15,544 nt of DNA from Bacillota bacterium (GCA_023415145.1 JAEZLW010000005.1:1-15544); one strand, 5' to 3'. Positions 1 to 7,293 are shown, numbered from the stretch's first letter. Program-made: numbers and translations. The notes: a model not told the origin generated them from the letters alone.

Positions 1-258
1 GCTGTTTTAATGGGACTGGATTAACACCTTTCTATGCGCCTGGAGAGGCCTGTACCCCCTTGGTTTTTGATGTTTTTGGGCATCACTTTTTCTCTTCCGA
101 TCTGGACTCTTTTTTGGGGGACACCCATATCATGGACTGACTCACTTTGCTTCTGGTCCAGTTCTTGGGAGGCAGGTCAAAACCCTTCTCACCTACAGAA
201 ATAATAACTTCCTAGGTAGCTTGCCTAAAGTGTAAGTATCGCCTTTTTCTTTATGCAT
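1..258. other. left-edge segment without a recognised gene
   Basis: No gene is recognised here. One plus-strand frame stays open from the window edge to a TGA at 138-140 (about 45 codons, with APGEACTPLVFDVFGHH near its middle), so it could be the tail of a gene that begins outside the window. It matches no family I know, and an open frame of this length can arise by chance. The remainder, up to the integrase relic, shows no promoter, repeat or RNA that I can support. Confidence 0.2.
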
Positions 259-895
259 TTATGCCCCCACCGCATGCCGGAGGGTATCATCAATATCACC
301 CTCGAAAAAGTGAATGTATCTGTTGTAGGTAATCTCCACATTGGCATGCCCCAGCAGCTTGGAAATGACCTTGACTTCGACTCCTCTTGCGTACAGGTTG
401 CTGGCAAAAGAATGCCGCAGTGCATGCAGACCTCGGTGTTCAATGCCTGCTGCTTCACAGGCATATGCTATTGTCGTCAATAGATGCTGGTAACCAATAA
501 ACTCCCGGTTTGGGTGGCAAACACATATGGGAATCCAGCAACCTGATGTGTCTTCAGGTGCTGGATGGCTTCCATAGCCTTACTGATCAACGGGAAAGTA
601 CGCTTGCTGGAAACTAACTTTGTGGTCCGCTGGACAACGTTCTTTCCATCCACCCGTACCTTGTTTTTGTTCACCTTCAGTGTGCGATTCTCCACATCTA
701 TATCACTCCACTCCAGTACCTGGGCTTCACCAGCCCGGAGCCCAGTCTCCAATATAAGAACAGCTCCCCATCCATAACGGAAGCAGAACTTGTTGCCTTT
801 CTGTTTGGTGAAGGCGGCCACCAGTTTTTCCTGTTCTTCTTTTTCGTACAGCAAACTCGCATTTGTCTGGCTGATTTGGTTCCAGGGCATTTCCA
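259..895 (-). pseudogene. decayed tyrosine recombinase (integrase) copy A
   Basis: This is a relic of a phage/Tn916-type integrase whose intact relative lies at 7293-8531. It keeps the catalytic domain only: the EKEEQEKLVAAF region, the first catalytic Arg (ETGLRAGE), and the HALRH, LLGH and NRY motifs near the end. The N-terminal arm-binding and core-binding parts are missing, and homology fades near 860-895. The reading frame breaks at about 515: after ATQTG the frame shifts, and the intact frame (EFIGYQHLLTTIAYACEAAG) resumes if one G is restored in a short G run, so a 1-base deletion is likely. The copy ends AVGA-stop like the intact gene. The 17-19 bases after the stop match those after copy B but not those after the intact copy. 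It cannot make a working recombinase. The relationship is clear; the upper boundary is approximate. Confidence 0.85.
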
Positions 896-904
896 GTGAA
901 AAGA

Positions 905-933
905 TTGACAATGCCTTGGGCAAATGGTACTAT
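905..933 (+). promoter_or_regulatory. sigma-A promoter for the YD-repeat protein
   Basis: A perfect -35 TTGACA at 905-910 is followed by a 17-base spacer and a -10 TACTAT at 928-933. Transcription would start about 25 bases before the ATG at 965, which is preceded by AGAGGA at 952-957. The promoter sits at the truncated edge of integrase relic A. Confidence 0.65.
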
Positions 934-964
934 GTCGTAAAATATCGGAATAGAGGAAAAAATT

Positions 965-2788
965 ATGAAAAAGAGCATTCTTTTTCTGGTATTGGCGTTC
1001 GTTGTTATTATGTATGTTTCATTGGCTTTGGCGTCTACTGCGTATCCTATGGATGTGTCTGGGTTGCCGATTCCTTCTCTTTCGTCAGTGGTCACCGGAG
1101 CAGATACCTCGGATGGCAAGGTGAACGTGGGTATACTTGCCAGCGTATCCAGTGCTGACGGAAGTGTTTTTTGCCGGGTAATGGAGCCCTCCGGAATTCT
1201 ATTCCTGCAAACTGTCCCTATGGTCTACGCAGACGGAACCCTCAGGGCTGATGTGTCAAAGTATCCGGCAGGGTCCTATATCCATGAAGTTCTAACCATC
1301 ACCGTCCATTTGGAGACGTCGGAATACAATATAGGCTGTTATTATGGCAGTGATGGCTCGCTGTCCTTCGGTACTATCAGCAGCATCACGGATGCACATA
1401 TATACGGTAATTATACGCAAGAAGGTCTGATCCGGCTATTCAGGGATGCCCGCGGCACCGCTTATTATACGGCTGGCATTCTTCAGTCGTACGAACTTAC
1501 CTTGACCAATGGCATAGAAAAATACGATGCGGGCGGCAAAATTACATACAAAGACACGTGGGACCCGGATACAGGAGACTCCGAGAGCTCGTATTATGAA
1601 AACGGGAAGCTTGTATCCCGGCTGGTTCACATTGGCGCAACGGATGAATCGTTTGTTTATGACGCCAGGGGCCGGTTGCGCGCATGGGAATCGCAACTTA
1701 ACAGCGGCTATACCGCAGAATTCTATAGTGAGAACGGCAAGCTGCTTGCAAGGCTTAAGAGTGACGCCGACGGAAACAGCTACTCATACGATGCGGCCGG
1801 GAATCTCACGTATTATCAGACAGAAGACTCCTCTGATGGGGATGGGTATTATACGGAATCCTATCGGGCTGGCCAGCCCGTCTGCCGCATGGAAGTGAAC
1901 CATAACATGGATGACCAAGTGCGCATGTACTACGAGGACGGCGTCCTCAAAGAGCGGTGGGCCAAGGGACCCGTCGGAGGGTATAATATATTCGACGGAG
2001 CGGGGAATCTGATCGGCATCTTCCAGTATGATGATGACAGGGGCTATGGCTACAAGCGGTATGACGCTAAGGGAAACCTTTGGGAATACGCCACTGTCAT
2101 TGAAAGTCAAAAATACAACCTGTTTACCGTTTATGATGGCAGCGGCAAACTGAAAACATTGGAGGTCTATTCGCGCTATTACTACATGCAATACGAGTAC
2201 GACGCCAAAACGGGCAAATGGTACATCAATAATGTCCCTTACGGCGGACCCGCACCACTGGACCTTTATGCCACGGGTCTAAAGACCTCCTGGTACCCCA
2301 ATAATACCCTGTGCTCCTTCGGCCCACAGTTCAGGGACATGGATCCCGGCCTGACGGACAAGTGGTACATGTTCACGCCCGTGAACCTAAGTAAGGATGG
2401 CACACAAACCTTTGAACTCATCGCCAGCAATATGTACGTCATTGGCAATGTGCAGGTTGTGGTATCCGGGGACAGTGTAACGGTGACGTACGAGACCACC
2501 CAGGGCCGGTACGGCCATGTGTACATGAAAAGCGAGTACCTAAACTTCTTCCCCGATCTGAAAAGCGTTACCATTGTTGAACCGGAGGAATTGGGTGGCG
2601 GATTTTCCTTTGGTCAAACCATCAGCATCCGAAATGACCTGGGCGGGGACACCAACGTATTAATGTTCATCAGAAATGTGGCCACCTACCGCAATTCCGT
2701 CAGAAACGGCGTATCGCTTACAAGATACTATAAGACCGATGCCAAGCACACCGCGCTCCGCGACGCCATGCTGGCGCTGATGGATTGA
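965..2788 (+). CDS. secreted YD/RHS-like repeat protein of unknown function
   Basis: A 607-residue protein that begins with a lipid-free Sec-type signal peptide: Lys-Lys, a hydrophobic stretch to about residue 22, and a likely cut after LALA. From about residue 175 to 415 it carries roughly ten copies of a 20-25-residue repeat with the core Y-(D/E)-x-x-G-x-L (YDARGRL, YSENGKL, YDAAGNL, YYEDGVL, FDGAGNL, YDAKGNL, YDGSGKL). This is the pattern of YD/RHS and MORN-like beta repeats. The N-terminal 150 residues and the last ~190 residues form Ser/Thr/Tyr-rich, probably beta-rich domains that I do not recognise. There are no sortase motif, membrane anchor, toxin domain or protease motifs, so it is not a typical polymorphic RHS toxin. 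The start is supported by AGAGGA seven bases upstream and a strong promoter. No operon partner is visible; the gene sits alone between two integrase relics, suggesting accessory cargo. An extracellular or envelope role is inference. Confidence 0.8.
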   Translation: MKKSILFLVLAFVVIMYVSLALASTAYPMDVSGLPIPSLSSVVTGADTSDGKVNVGILASVSSADGSVFCRVMEPSGILFLQTVPMVYADGTLRADVSKYPAGSYIHEVLTITVHLETSEYNIGCYYGSDGSLSFGTISSITDAHIYGNYTQEGLIRLFRDARGTAYYTAGILQSYELTLTNGIEKYDAGGKITYKDTWDPDTGDSESSYYENGKLVSRLVHIGATDESFVYDARGRLRAWESQLNSGYTAEFYSENGKLLARLKSDADGNSYSYDAAGNLTYYQTEDSSDGDGYYTESYRAGQPVCRMEVNHNMDDQVRMYYEDGVLKERWAKGPVGGYNIFDGAGNLIGIFQYDDDRGYGYKRYDAKGNLWEYATVIESQKYNLFTVYDGSGKLKTLEVYSRYYYMQYEYDAKTGKWYINNVPYGGPAPLDLYATGLKTSWYPNNTLCSFGPQFRDMDPGLTDKWYMFTPVNLSKDGTQTFELIASNMYVIGNVQVVVSGDSVTVTYETTQGRYGHVYMKSEYLNFFPDLKSVTIVEPEELGGGFSFGQTISIRNDLGGDTNVLMFIRNVATYRNSVRNGVSLTRYYKTDAKHTALRDAMLALMD

Positions 2789-2852
2789 TACTGATAGGTT
2801 GCGGTCAAGGAATACCACTACAGCAAGGCTAACCTCCTTTTTCTCTATGCAT

Positions 2853-3240
2853 TCACGCCCCCACCGCCTGCCGGAGCGTATCATCGATGTCTCCCTCAAA
2901 GAAATGTATGTACCGGTTGTAGGTAATCTCCACGCTGTCATGCCCTAATAGTTTGGAAATGACCTTCACCTCCACTCCCCTGGAATACAGGTTGCTGGCG
3001 AAGGAATGCCGCAGCGCGTGCAGGCCACGGTGCTCCACTCCAGCCGCTTCACAGGCATTTGCCATCGTAGTCAGTTTCCCATCGATAACGGAAGCGGAGC
3101 TTGTTACCTTTTTGCTCTGTGAAGGCGGCCACCAGTTTTTCCTGTTCCTCTTTCTCGTAAGGAAAGACCACCTTGGTGTTGTGGGTCATGGGAGACATCT
3201 GTACGCTTTGTACGGGATTCTTTTGGATCACCTGCCTCGT
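2853..3240 (-). pseudogene. decayed tyrosine recombinase (integrase) copy B
   Basis: A second relic of the same integrase family. Reading on the minus strand, it starts near NPVQSVQMSPMTHNTK and runs through EKEEQEKLVAAFTEQKGNKLRFRY. It then jumps directly to the segment equivalent to LTTMEHACEAAG in the intact gene. About 250 bases encoding the first catalytic Arg and the beta-hairpin Lys are therefore missing, and the frame changes at the junction (near 3075). The C-terminal piece keeps HALRHSFAS, LLGH and NRY and ends AVGA-stop. The 5' half is gone. It is closer in protein sequence to the intact copy (7293-8531) than copy A is, yet shares its short post-stop tail with copy A. The upper boundary is approximate. 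Confidence 0.85.
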
Positions 3241-3367
3241 GGTATAGTATAAGTTCGCTTTGGTTAACACGTCCATCCGAATCCAACGCCGTTTGAACGA
3301 GAGACGAGGCTGTCCAACCGGGAGTTTGAAAGGAAGGCCGATTTCGAACACAAGATATTCTGAGAAG

Positions 3368-3399
3368 TTATTGACATAATAAACTAATTGAGATATTAT
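3368..3399 (+). promoter_or_regulatory. promoter with PerR-box-like palindrome upstream of the Fur-family gene
   Basis: A perfect -35 TTGACA at 3371-3376, a 17-base spacer and a -10 TATTAT at 3394-3399. The -35 lies within the 15-bp inverted repeat TTATTGACATAATAA (3368-3382). This fits the PerR-box consensus TTATAATnATTATAA at 10 of 14 defined positions, with both outer TTAT/ATAA ends matching. Autoregulation by the Fur-family gene 36 bases downstream is a natural inference but unproven. Confidence 0.6.
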
Positions 3400-3435
3400 C
3401 CTAATAGAGATCAAGATTAACAGGGAAGTGGTCTT

Positions 3436-3822
3436 GTGATTAGACGCAACACTATTCAATGCGCATTGGTTCTTGAAGCCGTCAATAAGTTCAGATGTCA
3501 CGCCACGGCCGATGAGATCTACGACGAGTTGGTTAAGGAACATCCCAGCATCAGCCGGGCAACCGTATATAGGAACCTACAGAGGTTGTGCGAAAGCGGT
3601 GAGATACATAGAATAGAAATTCCCGGTGGAGCCGACCGTTTCGACCACCTTTGCCACGAGCATTACCATGTAAGGTGCACAAGGTGCGGCCGCGTCTCTG
3701 ATGTGGATATGGACTATATCGCGGATCTGGAGCGATCCATTAGGGACACGCATGGGTTTGTATTGAAGGGACATGACATCGTTTTCAAAGGCATCTGTCC
3801 AGAATGCCAGAAGGATTCCTAA
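3436..3822 (+). CDS. Fur-family metalloregulator, PerR-like
   Basis: A 128-residue cytoplasmic transcription factor of the Fur family. The N-terminal winged helix includes ISRATVYRNLQRL (about residues 38-50), the usual Fur recognition helix. The dimerisation domain carries DHLCHEHYHVRC, GRVSDVD and a terminal CPEC; with CTRC, the cysteines form the structural zinc site. Residues equivalent to the PerR regulatory ligands are visible: His in RCHATADEIY, Asp in RFDHL, two His in EHYH, and Asp in GRVSD. This favours peroxide/metal sensing over Zur or ferric Fur. The GTG start is chosen because AGGGAAG lies about eight bases upstream and no better start exists; the protein is slightly shorter at the N terminus than Bacillus PerR (about 145). 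It is probably co-transcribed with the PTPS-family gene 87 bases downstream. PerR versus Fur subtype is inference from ligand residues. Confidence 0.85.
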   Translation: MIRRNTIQCALVLEAVNKFRCHATADEIYDELVKEHPSISRATVYRNLQRLCESGEIHRIEIPGGADRFDHLCHEHYHVRCTRCGRVSDVDMDYIADLERSIRDTHGFVLKGHDIVFKGICPECQKDS

Positions 3823-3909
3823 AGTCAGGCGAAAACGACGGCAAAGAATTTCATGGTGCGCATACGGGAGCAAAAAAACAACCCGTAAATATATAAGAGG
3901 AGGATCGGT

Positions 3910-4473
3910 ATGAGAAGCATCACAAAGCTGGAATTACAGTACGCGCACAGGTTTTACGGTTTTAAGGGCGAAGCGCAGTATTTGCACGGCCACACCGGCA
4001 TCCTGACCATTGAAGTGGAGGACTCCGTGAATCCCGGAGTCAACATGGTGTTCCCCTGCAACGAGATTCAGAAGACGGCCTGGGAAGTTCTCAAGAACTT
4101 CGACCATGCCTTGATCCTGCGCCAGGACGACCCTCTGCTGCCCGCCATCCTCGATGTGTACGAGAAGCAGGGCATTCGGAACGGAGCCCCGACCAATAAG
4201 ATGAAGGGTCCCGCTTTTAAGACCGAACTCGCAGCCGCATACCCTGAGTGCCGCCTGGTAGTAACAAAAGAGACCATGACCGTTGAGGGTATGATCAAGA
4301 TCGTATACGACTTACTGAAGGATAAACTGAACATTGCCAAGATCACCTTTACCAGCGGTGTGAACGCCGCCTCTGAAGAATACGTGACGAAGAACAATAT
4401 TGATCGCTGCCCGCTGTGCGGTATTGCCTTGAATGAAAACGACGTATGCCCCAAGTGCGGCTATAGAAAGTAG
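3910..4473 (+). CDS. 6-pyruvoyl-tetrahydropterin synthase / QueD-family protein with C-terminal zinc ribbon
   Basis: A 187-residue protein of the tunnelling-fold PTPS/QueD family, which acts on dihydroneopterin triphosphate in queuosine or folate/pterin synthesis. Catalytic zinc ligands are seen at His13 (YAHRF), His26 and His28 (HGH), with FDHALIL further on. The nucleophilic Cys found four residues before HGH in QueD is absent. Instead Glu21 sits five residues before it, the arrangement I recall for PTPS-III enzymes that make the folate precursor. The protein is longer than QueD (about 120) because of a roughly 35-residue insertion after FDHALIL and a C-terminal zinc ribbon, CPLCG and CPKCG, about residues 166-184. 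It starts at an ATG with AGAGGAGG upstream. It probably shares a transcript with the PerR-like gene, which is unusual company, and ends at a strong terminator. The family is certain; the exact reaction is not, so no symbol is given. Confidence 0.85.
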   Translation: MRSITKLELQYAHRFYGFKGEAQYLHGHTGILTIEVEDSVNPGVNMVFPCNEIQKTAWEVLKNFDHALILRQDDPLLPAILDVYEKQGIRNGAPTNKMKGPAFKTELAAAYPECRLVVTKETMTVEGMIKIVYDLLKDKLNIAKITFTSGVNAASEEYVTKNNIDRCPLCGIALNENDVCPKCGYRK

Positions 4474-4497
4474 CTTAAGGACGTTTCGATAAGAGAG

Positions 4498-4526
4498 CGG
4501 GGTCGCGTCGCGCGACTCCGTTTTTT
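4498..4526 (+). terminator. rho-independent terminator of the perR-like/PTPS operon
   Basis: A 10-bp stem with one G-U pair (4498-4507 with 4511-4520), a TCG loop and six T residues, placed 24 bases after the PTPS stop. Confidence 0.85.
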
Positions 4527-4617
4527 ATTGGTCAGGTTTATTGGACGGCAGAAATACGCTTCTTTCAATTACACGGATGCTCTTTCCCTTGGAAACATCG
4601 ATTCCGACTGCGTTCAT
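4525..4617 (-). pseudogene. IS110-family transposase, N-terminal relic
   Basis: A 30-codon minus-strand frame begins MNAVGIDVSKGKS, the hallmark start of IS110-family DEDD transposases, in which the first catalytic Asp lies in GIDVS. AGGAG stands about eight bases upstream of the ATG. After the thirteenth residue the similarity ends, and a stop is reached just inside the terminator of the neighbouring operon. The remaining ~370 residues, including the serine motif, are gone. The match is short but the motif is distinctive. It is a dead insertion-sequence remnant. Confidence 0.55.
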
Positions 4618-4869
4618 AGGACACGCTCCTGTCAACAGATTTGCAATGGACGTGGACATCTTATCACATTACCGATTCTATCAGTTTGCTTACGCGAACG
4701 CACCGGTTTACCGTTGGCTCTACCTGCACAAATCGAGCGCTGTGAATGAGAGGATGGCCGACTGACTGACTCTTATTACGGACGCTACAACCCTTGCAGT
4801 GCTAGGTCAGACCATTGCCTTCTCATCCATCAGCTTTGGCATCCATTACAGCTAAAGTGATGTGCATGG
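4618..4869 (-). other. gene-free stretch, possible non-coding left end of the IS110 relic
   Basis: No convincing gene is seen. In intact IS110 elements the non-coding end upstream of the transposase encodes the bridge RNA, so this stretch, which lies upstream of the relic's ATG, could be what remains of that end. I see no clear element boundary and only short hairpins. A plus-strand open frame ending at 4765 is partly antisense to the relic and is not credible as a gene. A second short plus-strand frame ending at the TAA near 4855 (LITDATTLAVLGQ) is likewise unsupported. Confidence 0.25.
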
Positions 4870-4898
4870 TTGATAGGCAAACACGGTTCTGATACAAT
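4870..4898 (+). promoter_or_regulatory. sigma-A promoter of the DUF1538/P-II operon
   Basis: -35 TTGATA (4870-4875), 17-base spacer, -10 TACAAT (4893-4898), one mismatch each to consensus. It lies about 30 bases before the start of the DUF1538 gene. Confidence 0.7.
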
Positions 4899-4930
4899 AT
4901 GATAAATATGAAAGAAAAGAGGTGTTGTGG

Positions 4931-6439
4931 TTGAGCGTAATCACGGGAAAGGTGAAAGAGGTATTATACTCCGTACTCCCGATTACGATCATCGTGATCA
5001 TCCTCCATTTTACGATCGCCCCAGTAGGCAGCCTTGTATTGGGGCGGTTCCTGATAGGGGCATTTCTGGTGATGGCTGGGTTGACGCTTTTTCTCTTGGG
5101 AGTTGACATGGGCATCACGCCAATCGGACAGATCATGGGTGCGGGCGTTGCAAAGATGAAATCGTTATGGATGGTGATAGTTGGAGGACTGGTGTTGGGA
5201 TTCTTCGTCTCGGTTGCGGAGCCGGATTTACACATCCTCGCCGACCAAGTAGCAGCGGTAACATCAGGGGCCATCTCAAAACCTTCCATTGTGGTCGTAG
5301 TATCCATTGGCATCGCAGTCATGCTGACAATTGGCCTTCTGCGCATCGTGCTGAAAGTGCCGTTGTACAAGGTGCTCACTGTGTGTTATCTGGCGGTGCT
5401 CGCACTGGCGTTCTTCTCTTCACAAGAATTTTTGGCCATCTCTTTTGACGCATCTGGTGCGACAACAGGCGCTATGACTGTACCATTTATTCTTGCGCTG
5501 GCAGTTGGCGTTTCGGCAATGGAGAAGGACTCAAAGGGCTCGGAGAAGGACTCATTTGGGTTGGTCGCTATCGCTTCTGTTGGCGCGATACTTTCCGTGA
5601 TGGTCATGAGCATCATCCGGGGTAGAGATGCGATATCGGATGTGGTTGCAATTGGCAATATCGAATCCAATGCAATTATCTGGCCATTCATCCAGGGCAT
5701 GGGGTCCATCGCATTGGAGATTCTGATCGCGATTCTGCCTATTGTTTTACTTTTCGCTTTGGCACAGCTGTTTATGGTCAGATCTTCTATAAAAACGCTA
5801 CAGCGGATTGCCGTGGGGATACTTTTCACGTTTCTTGGACTGGTTCTGTTTTTAAGCGGTGTGCATAACGGCTTCATGAACGTAGGGCTGGTTCTTGGCC
5901 GAAAGATTGCATCCTTTGAGAGTCAAATTCCTCTTGTGATGGTGGGCTTCCTGCTGGGCTTTGTGACGATACTCGCCGAGCCAGCCGTGCACGTTCTGAC
6001 TAACCAGATTGAGGATGTGACAAGCGGTTATGTACAAAGGCGCATTGTTCTCATAACGCTTTCCATAGGCGTAGGTGCGGCTGTAGCGCTCTCAATGCTT
6101 CGGATTGTGACACCGGAAGTTAAGCTCTGGCACTACCTTCTTCCGGGCTATGTGATCTCCATCGCGCTGATGTACTTCGTACCAAAGCTATTTATTGGTA
6201 TCGCTTTTGACTCAGGCGGTGTTGCCTCAGGGCCTATGACAGCAACCTTTATCCTCGCCTTTGCGCAAGGTGCTGCGGATGCCTTCGAAGGTGCAAACGT
6301 CATGGTGGACGGTTTTGGTATGATCGCCATGGTTGCGCTGACACCGCTGATTGCCTTGCAAACGCTGGGTGGTATCTTTAAGCTGAAGACCAGAAAACGG
6401 GAGGAAACCGAAAATGATAAACGTCGAATGCCGATTTGA
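4931..6439 (+). CDS. DUF1538 family integral membrane protein (two DUF1538 repeats)
   Basis: An integral membrane protein of about 502 residues with some twelve hydrophobic segments, matching the DUF1538 family, whose substrate is unknown. It is an internal duplication: each half has an EPxxHxLxxQxxxVTSG motif (EPDLHILADQ near 95, EPAVHVLTNQ near 350) and an FD-rich glycine motif (FDASGATTGAMTVPFIL, FDSGGVASGPMTATFIL) in a hydrophobic setting. The paired, inverted-looking glycine motifs are suggestive of a transporter. TTG at 4931 is preferred as start because AGAGGTG lies six bases upstream; GTG at 4922 and TTG at 4925 are in frame but overlap that site. The last 26 bases overlap the P-II gene, so the two are probably translationally coupled. 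Regulation of this membrane protein by the P-II protein is inferred from that coupling. The family call is firm; the transported substrate is unknown. Confidence 0.85.
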   Translation: MSVITGKVKEVLYSVLPITIIVIILHFTIAPVGSLVLGRFLIGAFLVMAGLTLFLLGVDMGITPIGQIMGAGVAKMKSLWMVIVGGLVLGFFVSVAEPDLHILADQVAAVTSGAISKPSIVVVVSIGIAVMLTIGLLRIVLKVPLYKVLTVCYLAVLALAFFSSQEFLAISFDASGATTGAMTVPFILALAVGVSAMEKDSKGSEKDSFGLVAIASVGAILSVMVMSIIRGRDAISDVVAIGNIESNAIIWPFIQGMGSIALEILIAILPIVLLFALAQLFMVRSSIKTLQRIAVGILFTFLGLVLFLSGVHNGFMNVGLVLGRKIASFESQIPLVMVGFLLGFVTILAEPAVHVLTNQIEDVTSGYVQRRIVLITLSIGVGAAVALSMLRIVTPEVKLWHYLLPGYVISIALMYFVPKLFIGIAFDSGGVASGPMTATFILAFAQGAADAFEGANVMVDGFGMIAMVALTPLIALQTLGGIFKLKTRKREETENDKRRMPI

Positions 6440-7073
6440 ACGAATTTGTGTCATCGTACCGTGTGGACAAGGGACCAGAGTGTTAAAAATCGCACGAAAT
6501 CTTGGCACAATGGGTGGTACAATCATGTTAGGCAAGGGCACCGCAAGAGGACGGCTCTTGGACTTTCTGGGCTTAACCGATGTGCGTAAGGAGATCGTAC
6601 ACATAATTGCAGGGCGGTCAACTGCGCGACGGGTATTAAAAGCGCTTGATGAGGAATTCCACTTTGATAAGCCCAACCACGGCATCACCTTTACGACTGC
6701 GGTGAATGCGGTATCTGGGAGTCATCACTGCCAGGACGAAGATAGGGTTGAGAAAGAGGAGGATGATATCGTGTATCATGCGATAACAACGATTGTTGAA
6801 AAGGGAAACGCCGAGCTGGTTATCGACGCAGCAACGAAGGCAGGCGCCAAGGGCGGAACAATTATCAATGCGCGTGGCTCAGGCGTGCACGAGACTCAAA
6901 AACTGTTTAATATGGAAATTGAGCCAGAGAAGGAGATGGTGCTCATTATCGTAGAAGCCGAAAAAAGCGATGAGATTGTTGCATCTATTCTTAAGGGTGC
7001 AAAGATCGATGAGCCGGGAAGGGGCATCCTGTTTATTCAGGAGGTTCAATACGCCTTAGGAATTACGCAGTGA
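6414..7073 (+). CDS. tandem P-II family signalling protein
   Basis: A 219-residue cytoplasmic protein made of two P-II-like ferredoxin-fold modules in one chain, about residues 5-100 and 115-215. Each module shows the family pattern: a strand, a helix ending in a Gly-Gly-Thr-Ile turn (GTMGGTIML; GAKGGTIIN), a T-loop region, and a final Gly-rich strand (NHGITFT; GRGILFI). The T-loops (GKGTARGRLLDFLGL and ARGSGVHETQKLF) lack the uridylylated Tyr of GlnB, so classical GlnD control is unlikely. Canonical P-II is about 112 residues and trimeric, so a double protein would pack in another way or as a pseudo-hexamer. The ATG at 6414 has GGGAGG nine bases upstream and overlaps the DUF1538 gene by 26 bases. 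The likely partner is that membrane protein, as P-II proteins often gate transporters. The ligand (nucleotide or other) cannot be read from sequence. Confidence 0.85.
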   Translation: MINVECRFERICVIVPCGQGTRVLKIARNLGTMGGTIMLGKGTARGRLLDFLGLTDVRKEIVHIIAGRSTARRVLKALDEEFHFDKPNHGITFTTAVNAVSGSHHCQDEDRVEKEEDDIVYHAITTIVEKGNAELVIDAATKAGAKGGTIINARGSGVHETQKLFNMEIEPEKEMVLIIVEAEKSDEIVASILKGAKIDEPGRGILFIQEVQYALGITQ

Positions 7074-7230
7074 TGGACATGCCCGGTGCTCATGTATACA
7101 ACGCATCTGCGTTTCTCACGTACATTCGATGTAGTGTTAGTGTATGGTTATGTTTGGGGTGGGATGTTTAGTTAAGGGTTAATATATTGAATAGCAAAAC
7201 GTGTACTTTAGTGTGTACTTTTTGATATGC

Positions 7231-7264
7231 AAAAGCCCGGAGAACCTTGATTCTCTGGGCTTTT
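7231..7264. terminator. bidirectional rho-independent terminator
   Basis: A 14-bp stem with one wobble pair (7231-7244 with 7251-7264, AAAAGCCC/GGGCTTTT ends) and a six-base loop. It can end the DUF1538/P-II transcript on the plus strand. On the minus strand it follows the tRNA 3' end directly, so it is probably the original terminator of that tRNA gene. Confidence 0.8.
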
Positions 7265-7268
7265 CGTA

Positions 7269-7293
7269 TGGTCGAGGTAACTGGATTTGAACC
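7269..7293 (-). other. tRNA 3'-end fragment, putative attachment site of the integrative element
   Basis: Read on the minus strand, this matches the last 25 bases of a tRNA: G-TTCAAAT-C for the T loop, CCAGT for the 3' T stem, TACCTCG for the acceptor strand, then discriminator A and CCA. No 5' part of a tRNA lies next to it; the integrase stop codon abuts instead. This is the usual result of integration into a tRNA 3' end, which leaves the complete tRNA at the far end of the element, here beyond the right edge. The acceptor strand predicts a tRNA beginning CGAGGTA; I cannot assign its amino acid. Confidence 0.65.

Noticed and set aside
92..103. CTCTTCCGATCT, identical to 12 bases of a common Illumina adapter
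   Set aside because: The preceding base differs from the adapter and no further adapter sequence adjoins, so a chance match is more likely than contamination, though a read-level check would settle it.
965..2788. Reading the YD-repeat protein as a polymorphic RHS toxin
   Set aside because: There is no DPxGL-type core end, no variable toxin tail and no immunity gene downstream; the protein is also far shorter than RHS toxins.
4541..4765. 74-codon plus-strand frame after the PTPS terminator
   Set aside because: Its first third is antisense to the IS110 relic, there is no ribosome binding site and no recognisable domain.
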